NCBI GenBank assembly: GCA_003415625.1
Contig: PYIU01000002.1
Location: 4,898,001 to 4,962,000 of the forward strand
DNA length: 64,000 nucleotides
Source: Aquanectria penicillioides
Lineage: Eukaryota > Ascomycota > Sordariomycetes > Hypocreales > Nectriaceae
Reading direction: 5' to 3'
Part shown: piece after piece, positions 12,551 to 24,173 of the stretch
Layout: each line of letters begins with the position of its first letter
How positions within the stretch are numbered: the first letter of the stretch is position 1
Program-made: the position numbers and the translations under genes
Notes under the pieces: model-generated
Database searches by the model: none
What the model saw: the letters and a program-made list of their open reading frames with translations, nothing else
Told to the model about the DNA's origin: nothing

Positions 12551-13539
12551 GTGGTTCCCCTTCATATTGTAGGCGGTTTTCCTAATCCGAGATTTTCAGG
12601 AGCCACAATACTTCATGTCAAAGCTACTCCAGCAATACAGGAAAATCACATCCTCTCTTCGCAAACCTCCATTTCCGTTCCGGGGACTTTTCCACAGTTT
12701 CCAAAGTTACCGCCTGAGATACGAAATAAAATCTACTTAATGTCTCTCAGCGAGCCAAGAATATTTTAGGTCGAGAATTCTTCTTCCGCGGTGTCTTGGA
12801 AACGCCGTGTTTTTAACCACCCTCAACCTGCTCCACGCCGAGCATGCCAGGAAGCTCGAGAAGTATCCGACAATTGCGGTAAGCTAATGTTCGACATGTT
12901 CGGGAGCTCTTTCAAGAGTGCGTGGTTTGATCCATCCCAGGACATTGCCAACTGGCGACACATGCAAGCTGGGAAACGGCCAGACATAAGAGGCTCAGAA
13001 CTGTTCCAGAACATTGCCGTAGATTGGTCATTCTACTGTCAGAAATACAAATGGGAACGATTGCTGACAAAAGCCATGACAACATGGGCTAATTGCAGGA
13101 GACTCATCATCGTGTTCACTGCAACACCATTTCCCAGGGGTACTATAACTTTCTTCAGAATCCAGGATGGGGACCAGTTTTCTCATAATGCTGGCATAAT
13201 GACCAACGAACAAGGTAGTCCATTTCGATATTCCGAACTGGAGGATGAGCTTCCTTGGGAGAATCTAAAGAGCAACATACTATACACCTGGCGTAAAGAA
13301 AACATGTGGGAGCTAGGCTGCATCAATGGAATGATCTACCTCGACTTGAAGTAGTCGAAGCTGCCCCCATTCGAAAATCCCACCAGGTCTTTATCCCCGA
13401 ACAGGAGGACTTCTGGATCAATTGGTATGATTCGATAAGCGAAACTTTGGAGAATTCGGATGATGCGTCGTATTCACTGAATTTGAGACGATCGAGGGTG
13501 CAGGAAGATATAGAAGGCTTCCGTTTTGGGACAACTTGA
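12551..13539 (+). pseudogene. degenerate 2EXR-domain protein gene
   Basis: The frame from 12551 carries the 2EXR signature FPQFPKLPPEIRNKIYLMSL followed by SEPRIF, the same layout as the intact gene at 16973. An in-frame TAG then interrupts at about 12766-12768. The same frame continues with VENSSSAVSWKRRVFNHPQPAP and a family-like CQEAREV, running to 13354. The frame must next shift by one at about 13328, where adding one G to a GG pair joins into NDLPRLEVVEAAPIRKSHQVF and runs to the stop at 13539. So there are two lesions: one nonsense codon and one single-base deletion. The deletion matches the C/G under-calling seen in other genes of the window. The TAG does not, so a true pseudogene is favoured. 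No intron was found that removes the TAG. 2EXR proteins have no firm biochemical role. Confidence 0.65.
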
Positions 13540-13909
13540 GGAAAGCTACCTCATAACAAGGCCAGGTTCCAATGGACAATTAGAATGAACACATGAATTA
13601 TGTTCATATTTGCTATGAAAATACGGAATTGTGTATTTTCTTCCATATTACAATTATCAATTCCATGACCAATACGAAAACCCTCTTGATCTGCCTACTT
13701 CGGGATGCACAAGGCGCAGGCAACCACCATTGGCCACGATGATGACGCTAGCCCCGGTAAAGCGATGTCCCCTCCAGGCTCTCGGCGCCACTGCAGCTTG
13801 GGAATCAAGGGAGACTTTGGAGGGGCTCAACGCTCATCCCGTTCCTGTGCTTTTGATTCTGCCACACCGTCATACCCGCCCATCTCGCCCACTACAAACC
13901 CCCTCCAAC
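13540..13909. other. intergenic, promoter of thioredoxin-PITH gene
   Basis: About 370 bp between the broken 2EXR gene and the start codon at 13910. The start has a good context (CCAACATGTC). No other feature is seen. Confidence 0.5.
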
Positions 13910-15092
13910 ATGTCGAAGACCACGGTAGCCATTACCTCCAAGGCGCAGCTGGACGGCCTCCTCATGTCCTCGCGCATCGTCGTCGCAGACTGTACGTTAG
14001 CTCCCTCCCTCGGCCCTCGAGTCCCTGTTGCGTCGCTTCAGCGCCGAAAACTACCCCGCCACCTTGATCCCGTGAGGATGCCACGATGCGCCTCGTCATG
14101 TTCTACCTGATCAAGCACTGACATTTGCCTAACCTGCAGTCTACGCCGACTGGTGCGGCCCCTGCAAGCAGATCTCCCCCATCTTCGAGGCCTTGTCGGA
14201 GTCATGGTCTCGCCCCAATCTCGTCACCTTTGTGAAGATCGACAACGACGCCCAAACCGATATCGTCGCCGAATACCGCGTTACCGCCCTCCCCACGTTC
14301 CTCATCTTCCGCGATGGTGCCGTGATCCAGAAGGTCCAGGGCGCAAACCCACGCGAGCTGCAGGCCATTATCCAGAAGCTTGCCAACGAGGTGGAGTCCC
14401 TCGGCGAGGGTTCCGGCAGTGGGAGTGGCCGCGGTGGCAACTGGAAGGGCGCTGAGATTCCTCGGGGCTACAGCGATATCACCGATCAAATTGAGGTCCG
14501 GGGCTGCGAACTATTGAATGCCGACGAAGATGCTGGTCCCGTTAAGGTGCTCTTCGAGAGCTCCAAGCCCAGCGGTTTGGACAAGGGCAAGGGCAAGGCC
14601 GGGGCCAAGGATTGGGTCCAGAGTGGTGCTGATGATCAACTGCTGTTGTTCATTCCTCTTCAGTCCATTGTCAAGCTCCACACTATCCAGGCAAGTCACT
14701 TCTCGTTCCATTGTTTGACAAAAAAAATTTATTCCCCTTCTAACCGTGTAACTCAGATCACTTCTCTACCGCCACAGGACGACGAAGACATAATGAGACC
14801 AGGCACCGTTCATCTCTATGTCAACAGGACCCAGAACCTCGACTTTGACGAAGCAGATGACATCGAACCCACTCAGTCCATTGAGCTAACCTCGGAAAGC
14901 TGGAATGCAGACGGAACCGCCAACATTAACTTACGATTCGTCAAGTTCCAGAAGACGTCAACCGTGGTCATATACGTTCAGAAGGGTGACGGTGATGGAG
15001 AGCTTGTTCGCCTAGACAGGGTGAAGCTGATTGGTGAGGCTGGCACGAAGCGAGAGATGGGCAAGCTCCAGAAGGTCGGCGAGGATGAGTAA
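13910..15092 (+). CDS. thioredoxin-like protein with PITH domain (TXNL1 type)
   Basis: Three exons (13910-13991, 14140-14690, 14757-15092) total 969 nt, or 322 residues. The thioredoxin domain occupies about residues 1-110 with the redox motif WCGPC at 32-36 and the cis-proline motif ALPTFLIF. A Gly/Ser linker follows. The PITH domain fills the C-terminal 190 residues (LLFIPLQSIVKLHTIQITSLPP, RPGTVHLYVNR, NINLRFVKFQKTSTVVIYV). Family members are cytosolic, and in animals and yeasts TXNL1-type proteins associate with the 26S proteasome; a redox role at the proteasome is therefore likely by homology. The second intron (14691-14756) begins with GC instead of GT. It is 66 nt long with no in-frame stop, so retaining it would insert 22 residues between the conserved SIVKLHTIQ and ITSLPP segments. 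Confidence 0.9.
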
Positions 15093-16972
15093 AGTGGAGT
15101 TGTAGGTTACTAGTGGTGGATCTCGAGATTCAAATTTGGCCAGCCGTGCCATGTTTATGAAGAGCATTTGGGGGCAATTCAAAGTAAACCAGGCATGCTA
15201 CTCGGTGTAGTAGCCGGCGACGGAGTTCAGGTAGTACGCGACGGCGTAACGTCGCTCACACAAAAACCAGGTAGAGAATAGATCAAGGGTCATGTCCCGG
15301 GGATCAAATCCTGAGCACACGTGTGCATGCATGGAGACATGTTCCTAGCCTCGCGACGAGCAACAGCACGTTGCCGTAACAGAATTACAAAATAGCGTTT
15401 TTCTACGAGACATGACCGACTGACTAAGGTCGGGCGAGGCAAATGAAATTTCTAGAGGATGGATGATATGTCCTGCCTCCCAACCACGACTGAGGCGCAT
15501 TAAAACGCCGGAGTCAAGCGGTGGTAGGGCGGGCTGCAATTAAATTCGATCTGGGGCACAACTGACGCTGCGAGTATATCCATAGTAGAGGATTCGAGCA
15601 ACACGGGTAAAAATTTCATGTTGTGCCAGCCGCACGAAGAAGAAAAAGAGAAAAGAGAAGCTTCGCTTTGTCGCGCGCTCGAAATTTTTATGTGGTTCGT
15701 GAGCCAGCACCGACCCGCTTTCACTCGGAATAACCCATCTTCCGGCGCTTGATAGGAACCGGGATATAGGGTAGCTATTTAGGCTGTTTTACTTGGAGGG
15801 CGACGTTGCATCGGGTTTGTTTAATCTTCCAACAATATACAATATTTCGGTCTTTGTTATAGTTAGTGGCAGGGTTGATGATGGATTTTGCCTACAAAGA
15901 CCCGTTGCATTTTTGGCATAGTGGTGGAAAGAAAGGGCGGTAGTTACCGTAACAGGGAAGAGAATAATAGCACACAAAGGTGATACACGAAATAAAACAA
16001 CCGCTCTCATCAGACTAGGCAGGTAGTAATAAACCAAACGCCACCATTCAAGCCACAGGGGGATTGTTTATCAAACAGTTCCCCAAGGAAAAGCGATATT
16101 TCTATATCGTTGACTGGTCTTTGGTACAGACAGTGGCAGCAACGGTGAGCTATTTGACACCCTGTCACCACCAGCCGCTGTTACCATCGCCGAGGTACTG
16201 GTATGCCACAAACTATACTCTGTAGCGTGTAGAATGAGTTGTTATAGTTGGTCTTTAGGATGTCCTAATGTGAGAAGTTAAAGAGGACTTTCCGGAAGTG
16301 GTATCCCGCAGCAAAAACAATGGGTAATGTATTCATAAACTTCTAACATCCGCCAACCCAGACCATGCCATTATGTAGTGAGATCGGACCGCACAAGAAA
16401 GACGTGCTCTCGCTTGCATGCATATCCGAAACCCCCCGCGGCAATTGTACATCAGCCGCAATCTGGGTCCAGAATGTCGGCCGTCTCTGCATCAAACCCC
16501 GTTAAAACTCGGTAACACAAACAGTTTATGTCGGCCAAACCTGAACATCACAGGTCGGAACCGCACAGACGCGCAATCAACCTATGACCGCTCGGTGCTC
16601 ACCCGAGCTAGCGTCCAATAGTTCCGCGATCGTATATCTCTCCAAGTCGCTATCCGAAACGAGGTCGTCGCTAACGCTGCTTAGTTCACCCGCGGAGGTG
16701 GGGGGAACCTCCGTTATTCGTGCAAAAACCGCCTTCGCGATGCAACAACGAGCAGCGGGAAACCAACACGATCCAATCTCCACCAAGTCGAGTGACTTCT
16801 CAGAGCGGGGAGCTCGCCTCGGAGGACTGGGATGGCATCGTGGGGTGATTATGGATTGCCCGGGGGCCACGATATACTGGGGCGGTCGCCCACCCAGAAT
16901 GACGAATATATGTTCGTCGCTCATCAGAGGAGGCGAAGTTTTCAAAACCACTACTAGTGTTACTCGACAACA
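15093..16972. other. intergenic 1.9 kb
   Basis: No supported gene. The middle (about 15770-16330) is AT-rich. Open frames around 16418-17044 on both strands lack protein character and are best read as promoter or leader sequence of the 2EXR gene. Confidence 0.5.
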
Positions 16973-17899
16973 GTGACCATGCCCACGAACTTCCCCAACT
17001 TTAACAAGCTGCCACCAGAGCTTCGATCCATGATTTGGAGGCACGCGCTACCGGAACCCCGGGTCTTTGAAATACTTGATACACCCCAGTCAAATTTCAA
17101 AACCCCAGCTCAGTATGGCCTCACGTTTGCGAACAGCTGCAACGAGCCGTCCCCAGCTTTGGCAGCCGTGTGCAGAGAGTCGCGGGCGTTTGTGCTTCAT
17201 TCCTACAAGCCGTTGACATTGTCTCACACTACAAAATATCTCGACCCTTCACGCGACATTATCCTGCTCGAGCCATATCTTCTTATTCGAAGGTTACTAC
17301 GAGCGCTGCACTTCTTGGCTCAAATCCCACACTTACGAGACAAAATGAGCCAAGTGGCGTTTGGGACGTCATACGGGTTCAGCACGGGCATTTCTCACCC
17401 TGTGATAAATGGAAAAGTTTCGAAGAACAACATTAAGATGCTTCTCGGAAAGCTGTCCGAGTTTCCTCACCTGAAAAAGGTCTTATTTATCGTTCACGAA
17501 GAATTCCAATTTACGACGTCAAAGGTAGCCGTTCCTGGTTGGTCTTACGGGCTGCAACTTTTCCATCACAACTATTCTCGGAAACTCGAAGGCGAGTCTT
17601 CCAATAGCATGCACTATAGGTGGCGGTTTCACCAGAATGAATTGCAGTTTTACCCCCTAAAGGTTGAAGAGGCCAAGGACGAGGATCCTGATGCAGATGA
17701 GTTTGGGGAGGAGGACGAGGACGAAGAGCAGGATCGGTGGCCGACGAATGAGGACTGGCGACGATTCAGGAGGCGATTCTTGAGGGCAGTCTTTCTGTCA
17801 GCGGAGAGGAAGACGCAAGCACGTACACTGCCCGCGTCAGCACGGTTAAAGTTAAAGGTCGAGGGTGCCAATCTACTTTGGACATACCGTTCGTACTAA
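16973..17899 (+). CDS. 2EXR domain-containing protein
   Basis: This is a single-exon gene of 308 residues. The N-terminus carries the 2EXR (F-box-like) motif: FPNFNKLPPELRSMIWRHAL then PEPRVFEI, followed by the usual ALAAVCRESRAFVL segment. The rest is family-typical, with LDPSRDIILLEPYL and a highly acidic stretch (EDEDEEQDRW) near residues 240-255. The second Met (16979) is an equally possible start. The 2EXR family is greatly expanded in filamentous ascomycetes, and its biochemical role is not established. It is related to the broken copy at 12551-13539, four kilobases upstream in the same orientation; the two flank the thioredoxin-PITH gene. The copies differ widely outside the N-terminal motif, so this is not a recent duplication. 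Confidence 0.85.
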   Translation: MTMPTNFPNFNKLPPELRSMIWRHALPEPRVFEILDTPQSNFKTPAQYGLTFANSCNEPSPALAAVCRESRAFVLHSYKPLTLSHTTKYLDPSRDIILLEPYLLIRRLLRALHFLAQIPHLRDKMSQVAFGTSYGFSTGISHPVINGKVSKNNIKMLLGKLSEFPHLKKVLFIVHEEFQFTTSKVAVPGWSYGLQLFHHNYSRKLEGESSNSMHYRWRFHQNELQFYPLKVEEAKDEDPDADEFGEEDEDEEQDRWPTNEDWRRFRRRFLRAVFLSAERKTQARTLPASARLKLKVEGANLLWTYRSY

Positions 17900-18874
17900 G
17901 GATCTAGATTCCATATCAACCAGCTGGAGATACAACGGCATTTCCCTATTCACCGCGATACATTGTTGCTCCTTGATATGTGGGTGACATTGGACGCGCG
18001 TACCTTCGGAAGAAGTCGCAGTGCTGGACCGGGGGGAAAATATGATAAGCTAGGTACCGGGGCCGTGATGCAATGGCTCGCCCAACACTGCTGGCACTGC
18101 TGCAGTGTCGGAGAGACTGAGCACAAGATATCCACGCGTCACAATCAAAGGCGAAAGGGAAGCCGCGCGAAGCCATCATCATGACCCAAACAGGCAATTA
18201 AGGGCGCTGCTTTCTGGTTGTCAACTTGTCATGCACCCGTGTGGGGAGGATGGCGGGGTGGAGCATCACTGGCGAGATGATGCAGACGGCTAAGGTTGTG
18301 GAGCTCCAACTTTGACAAGACATGATCTACTGTGGTACCTAGATGCCGATTGCTCAATGCCGTGCACCTTGATGGACACACTGGTAGTTGACACGGAAAG
18401 TTGATCTGGCATGGGCTTGAGGTAAACGTCACTTTGCACACAGTGAACTCTTACTCGCAGATGGTGGCATGCCACCTTTGACCCAGGCCCAGAACTCGTG
18501 GCGTGAGTTAGACTTGGAGGTTTGCCCGTAATTGGCCTAGACGCGTGATCTCATGCGAGGAACTTTGGCAGCCAATCAGCAGCGCGCATGGCCCAACGCA
18601 GCATCGACTCTTCAACTCTCCAACATGTTGAAGAGGAGGCGCTTTTGAGCATGTCGAATTCCGTTCGCCATGCACACGCAACGGTCCGGCATGCCGATGC
18701 CGTTCCCGATGCCGATACCAATTCTGCAAATACGCTCTGAGGCTCCCCGTAGCGGGTATCCAAGTCGTTGACGTATTCGTTTTCCCTTTGCGTCGACGAA
18801 ACAAGGACGAGAGGCATAGGTCCCGTCTCAGAACTCAGGCTCAAAGCCAATCCGCAGGTGTCGGTTTCTTGGTC
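17900..18874. other. intergenic 1 kb
   Basis: No supported gene. It should include the 3' end of the 2EXR gene and the promoter of the Clr5 gene. Confidence 0.5.
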
Positions 18875-20400
18875 ATGATGTCTGCACTGCCAATCCTGGC
18901 TCCCCGGCTCCCCGGCTGTCCTCCGCTTCTGGATGATAGGTCTTACCCCAAGGAGCACAGCGAGGATGAGTGGGAGTCAATGAGAGAGCTCATCAAGACG
19001 CTGTACATTCGTGATAACCGCAAGCTGAATGAGACCATGGCTATTCTCCAGGCAAGACATGGCTTTGCGGCGACGTGAGTCCCTCAAGCCCCTTCCCCTC
19101 CCTCTGTGTAACCTGACGACGGCTGGGCTAATCAGCGCCCCGAAGAGAACAAATGTTTAAAAAGCGCCTGAAGAAGTGGAACCTCAGAAAGCGCACATAT
19201 CGCAAGAGCCCATCAGGGTCAACCGTTTCTACCCCATGCGTCAGCCCAACTGACGGGGCCCGTATGATAGAAGAACAGGTTCCACGTCAATCAGACATGT
19301 CCATGGTGCTTGCAAAGCCATCAAATACAGGCCCATACGCCGATCTCGAATCGGTTCTCGGCAACGTCTTCAACTGGAGTCAGGCCAAATTGGACTCTCG
19401 CTATGTCATCTCAGATCCGATGTCCAAGTACCTCGCCAATCCTAACCGGCCCCCAATTCAGGACAGCCGCACAATGTACCGGACTTTCGAACTTGTTTTT
19501 GACCTGTGGTTCCATGGGAAAGGCAACCTTGCAGGCATAGCGGCACGACGTGGATTCTACGTCCTGGAGTACGTTTTGACGGACGACCACCCAGATCTAG
19601 TCTGGCACTTTCTGGACACCATTTACGACATGGTGGATCGGGGGCATCTTCAACTTCTCAGCATGTTCCTGGACCATGCCACCGTATTAGCTCAGCAAAA
19701 GCTCCCCATTCAACACCCACTCCTCCGAATCCTTCAGCAGCTTAGGATGTGTGATTATCAGACTGACGAAGGCCGAAAATACGTCTGTCATCTCTTGCGC
19801 CAGGCCTGGCTCCAGAATGTCGACCTTTTATCTGAAAACATTGAACCATCAGGACCACGACGGCTATGGTTGTTTGAGCAACTAATCTGGGATGGACGGA
19901 CACGACTAAGGAAAGGTAGCGATTTAGCCAAACGAAGGGAGGCCATGTATAACGCCCTCGAGGCGATGGCAACATCCGAGGAATTCACAGCGCTGGAGGA
20001 TGATTCGGATCAATTGCGAGTCGAAGCGTTGAGGCTCGAGTTCACCCAAATGGATGTCGGGGACAAGGTCAAGGCGGAGCAGCTGGCGCTCAACTTGTTG
20101 GATCGGACAAGTTCCGATGATGAAGCCTCGAGGTCAAACGCCCGGTTCCACGCGTATGCTCGCAAGATGCTGGCCAGAGTTCACCAGGGGAGAGAAGAAT
20201 GGGATACGGCAGAAGAGAACCTACGATGCGCCGTCCGCAAACGAGAGGAGGCACATGGGACCAACAACAACCTGCGGGTGATCAGGGATTTGTGGGTGCT
20301 TGCTGGCCATTTCCAAAAGGCTGGCCGGATAGAGGACGCAGAAGCGACAACTGCAGATGCCCTCTTGAGAGCTCAGAAATACTTAGAGGAAGGACTTTGA
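18875..20400 (+). CDS. Clr5 domain protein
   Basis: Two exons, 18875-19074 and 19146-20400, give 484 residues. The Clr5 domain spans the intron: EWESMRELIKTLYIRDNRKL then NETMAILQARHGFAAT is followed after splicing by EQMFKKRLKKWNLRK, which is the family pattern. The Clr5 domain is named after a fission yeast silencing factor, and in filamentous fungi it marks many putative DNA-associated proteins. The C-terminal 350 residues are helical and repeat-like (VEALRLEFTQMDVG, KMLARVHQGREEWDTAEENL), resembling TPR-type helices. The start at 18875 (ATGATG) is preferred over 18788 because the upstream residues look like leader. The splice acceptor GAAG is slightly weak but fits the frame and the conserved block exactly. 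The gene's specific function is unknown. Confidence 0.85.
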
Positions 20401-20853
20401 TACCATTGATTGAGGAGTCGTGCTTGGTTGGCACGTTCATATTAGACGTTACTAGACGCTTCAGGGAATGATAAACGGGGCAACAAGATGAAGGGTTGGG
20501 CATACACACGCGCGCATATATACCAGGTCGTTTCACGAATACAATACATGGGCGATTTGTTCGCACCCCCATGAAGACTATATCGAAAGGAGGCTACATG
20601 ATGGTTATTTATGCGTGAAGCGTGAAAGTCAGGTGTGAGGCCCGTGAGAACCCACCTTCAGCTTGTGGTGGGCGGCTGCCTAGCCACAACGCACAGCCAC
20701 AATGACGTTGACACTTTTGTCCTCCACGATCTTGGTTATCTGGTCTTGTTCACTCGACAGAGTGGCCTTTTATGCGTTCGTCCCAATCTCCGACATTTAA
20801 GGCAGAAGTTGTCCGCATTTGGCCCAGTGTTCTCCCATATCCACAGAGTAAAC
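20401..20853. other. intergenic, promoter of J-domain gene
   Basis: About 450 bp between the Clr5 stop and the ATG at 20854. No other feature is seen. Confidence 0.5.
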
Positions 20854-21745
20854 ATGGCTTCTCGCCCGCCGCCAGACTACTGTACGTACGGCTCTGCATG
20901 AGACTGCCCCACCAAGCTACAGTAACAGCACAATTGTACTGACAGCTATTTCTCTAGATGCCATCCTTGAGGTGCCTGACTCTGCGACTACGCAGCAGAT
21001 CAGAGATGCCTACAAGCGGTAAGTGATTTGATTGGAAACTTGAAATCTCAGCTGATATCTTCGACTCAGCGCTGCCTTGAAGACACATCCCGATCGCGTA
21101 GCCACAGACGCCCCAGAGCGAGCCGAGCGAACCCGCAAGTTCCAGCTCGTCAACGACGCCTACTACACGCTCTCAGACACTATCCGTCGGCGCGATTACG
21201 ACGCCCAGCGCAAGATCTTCAGCAAAACCACCCCTGCTGACCCATTTGACTCCGACGCCGAGACAGAGGTGCCGCCCGACGAGGGCCAGAACGCCTACTC
21301 GTGGGCCTGGAACTTCTTTTCTAAGAACGCTGGTGGTGGTCGTGGTGCGGCGGCGCCGCCCCCCGACCGGGAGCAGACTGAGGACGCACAGTTTAGCGAT
21401 GTCTTTGAGGAGATGATGCGTGAGGAGGGCATGGCGGAGGGGAACGGCAACCGGCCCACAGGCAAGTTCTGGAGCATCATCGGCGGCGTGAGCGGAGGAG
21501 CGCTTGGATTCATCGTCGCCAACGTGCCAGGAATGGTTGCCGGCGCTGTAGCCGGTAACAGACTTGGAGCCGTCAGGGACGTCAAGGGGAAGAGTGTCTA
21601 CGCTGTGTTCCAGGTTAGTAGTGTTGATTGTACCTCAACAGTTGAGACGGTGCTAACTTTGAAACAGGAACTCCCTCAAGACGACAGAGCTAGGTTACTG
21701 AGCCAGCTAGCGGCGAAGGTTTTTAGCCATGCTGTTGGCGTTTGA
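20854..21745 (+). CDS. DnaJ (J-domain) protein with glycine-rich membrane-like segment
   Basis: Four exons (20854-20881, 20958-21018, 21070-21613, 21668-21745) sum to 711 nt, giving 236 residues. The J domain is residues 8-75 with the catalytic HPD at 36-38 (ALKTHPDR) and the helix IV signature YDAQRKIF. J domains stimulate the ATPase of Hsp70 partners. The protein lacks the zinc-finger and C-terminal substrate domains of type I/II DnaJ, so it is a type III member. Near residues 150-190 a Gly/Ala-rich hydrophobic stretch (GGVSGGALGFIVANVPGMVA) resembles a glycine zipper and may insert in a membrane. The client and compartment are unknown. It is tail-to-tail with the broken transcription-factor-like gene, 186 bp apart. 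Confidence 0.88.
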
Positions 21746-21931
21746 AGCTGAATGCCTATATGAAGTGAATGTTTTAAAGAGGATACCAAGGAGTTTGGGG
21801 AGTCTCGTTGGATGGAAGGAATGCTTTGGACCCGAGCAGAATTCTAGAGGTTTTTATTTGCTTCTCTGCTAGTCTACATTATCTTCATAGACGCACAGTG
21901 CAGAAAAGTGGACGCTACTCTGTTGTTGTGT

Positions 21932-23706
21932 CTATTTAAAAGTCGATAACTGTGCACTGTGTTTGCCGGAGAAGAGCGAATCAATGCTCTTACTCCTGTG
22001 TAACTGAGTAAAGTGGCGTATCCCTATCATCTGCCATATCTTATCATTCGTCAAAGGAAACAAGCTTGAACCATATTGCTTCAGGAACTGACCAGGAAAC
22101 TTTTGGTCCCATATGAATCGCTTTACGATTGTCTCGAGTTCGAATGGATTGCAAATATTTCCGGCCCGGAGCACCGCCGATGAACGGGACGAAAAAAAAA
22201 AGGCCCAATGTTCCCTGGTTTCACAAGAGGCAGCTGATCCTATTACTAGACACCAGATCAGCCCGTGCTGGTATTCAGAGCGGCTGCGTAGAATGGGAAT
22301 CTTTTTTTTTCAAGGTGCTCGCGGAGTCGCTTAACCATTATTCGCGGAAGATGGGCTTTGGGGGAGACTCGTCTGACGATTGCGAAATATGCCACATGCA
22401 CTGCTGTTACTTATTATATTATGCCCAAGTCCGAAAGGCTATCTGATCCCTTTGGCAAGGTGATGGTGGGCCGCATGAATCGGGACACGGAAATCTTCTT
22501 CCGCTACTTGCTCGTGTCCCAAAGCGAACTGTGCTTTGCGCACAACCGAAAGCCGAACCTGACAGAGGCATCGTCATCATTCTTTTCAAATCCTCTAAAT
22601 GCTTTCAAAGGCAAAAGATTCGGTGTCTCTGCAGCGCTTAGGACGCCGATGGGCAGCGTTATATAGCCAAGGGGCAGGATGATGGGCAGCAATGGCCTCA
22701 CGCCCAAAGCATTTGCGGCGTGAATATCCGACCTATTCTTGTCAGATCGAGTGACCTGGTGTTATCAAGGTAATAATAATTTTCACCAATTCATTGCCCT
22801 AGCTACGTTCACATCACCTTTAACTTCATCATAACCGCCTGCCCAGGTTTTGACGAGCAATCAAGCCCTTGGAGATGGAGGCGGGCGACGTCAAAGTTCC
22901 CCTCGACCCCTTCGATATTCGCAAGCTTAGCTATCGCACCCGCGACAGCCATGTTGTTTTCGCCTTTCTCCAATCTCTTCTGTATCCCGCATCGATCCAA
23001 GCCTTTCTGTTTGTACCCTTTGTCGAGAATTTTCTTTGGGCCGGGCAAACGGAAAGACCAGGTTACTGCGCCCAGACCTAAAGTTGTGTGCGCGATGAGA
23101 GGATCTGTGCGGGAGTATTCCCACCATTGTTTCTGAACAGTCGCGATGGACAAAGGGAGGTTGAATGAGGGTAATGACGACAGGGTTAGGCAATGACTTG
23201 TGATAAACACCGATATGCAAAGCCCTACAAATTTATTCAAATTGTCAACATGACCACTCAAGGGCACAGGAAAGGTGCCGAATGGGTCATGGCGGCCTTA
23301 GCTAGTGGACTTGGCAAGTTGCAACTGGGTGTAAGCAAGAATTGACTTGATGAGTCTTGGACCAATTTGTAGGCGTACGATGCCTCCAGTATGTGTTGCA
23401 GTTGTTGGGATATTGACGCTCTTCGTTTGTGACGACTGTTGTTTGCTCTCATCCTGGATTTCTTTTTGGATTTGGTTCCGTTTGAGATTCGAAACCTCCC
23501 TTTCAGAGAATCCTTCTGTCGTATTGTAAGTTCAGAGTCTTTGGATCCGGCTTCACCCTCCGCCCGGTTCTTGCGCTGGAGTCCACTTTTCACAGCATGG
23601 CTTCTTAGGGCTGATGATGGTCGGTTAGTATGGGCACCATCTGATATCACAAACTCAAAATCAGGTATCGCGAGAAAAGGAAGATGTCTTGAGAACGAGA
23701 AGGCAT
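21932..23706 (-). pseudogene. degenerate fungal transcription-factor-domain gene
   Basis: Fragments of one protein lie in order on the minus strand. They are an N-terminus (DFEFVISDGAHTNRPSS, RSHAVKSGLQRKNRAEGE), the central block DPFGTFPVPLSGHVDNL, KQWWEYSRTDPLIAHTTLGL, AGAIAKLANIEGVEGNFDVA, then SDIHAANALGVRPLLP, and finally LIWCLVIGSAASCETREHW and NPFELETIVKRFIWDQKF. This order matches proteins with the Fungal_trans_2/DUF3468-type regulatory domain. The frame is broken repeatedly: one base is missing at the GG of 23664-23665 and again near 23290-23300; a TAG lies near 22504 and TAATAA at 22411-22416; one base is missing at the C3 of 22262-22264; the A10 at 22192-22201 is one base too long. 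Two introns are plausible (around 23235-23140 and just after 22800). The single-base breaks could be sequencing errors, but the clustered stops favour a true pseudogene unless an unseen intron removes them. Confidence 0.6.
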
Positions 23707-24173
23707 GGCAAAAAGACTCAAGGAGGCGATCTACAATGCACGCGAAAGTGGTATAGAGTTGACATATACTTAGTAAGCACTAACTCGGGAATCTACTGGG
23801 CAAATCCAACATGTCCTTTTTAGGATTACAAGTTGCCAAGGCTGTTTGTATTTGGGATGTCCTCACGATTGCATCTTTTGATGGACAGAAGACCGTCATT
23901 TCTTTTGTTTGCTTCACGTTTACCACATGCGCCTTGAGAGCGCTCAAAACCGAATTTCTTGGCAAAAAGCGTCAATATTCATGCCAAGATGGTTCATAAC
24001 AGCATGTAGAAATTCACGTACATTTTGTATGACCCAAAACTCATAATAATTGACGTCGCATTCTGTACCCAGGCCACTTCGATCTACGGGAAACCGACGT
24101 CTTCCGCCTGTGGCAAAGGTATCGTAATTTCTTCCAGAACATTAATTCCCCACCTATCCAGCGCCTACATAAT
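23707..24173. other. intergenic between two minus-strand genes
   Basis: About 470 bp between the start of the broken transcription-factor-like gene and the stop of SmB. Nothing recognisable. Confidence 0.45.

Noticed and set aside
16418..17044. Open frames upstream of the intact 2EXR gene
   Set aside because: No homology-like features; they overlap promoter sequence and the start of the 2EXR gene.
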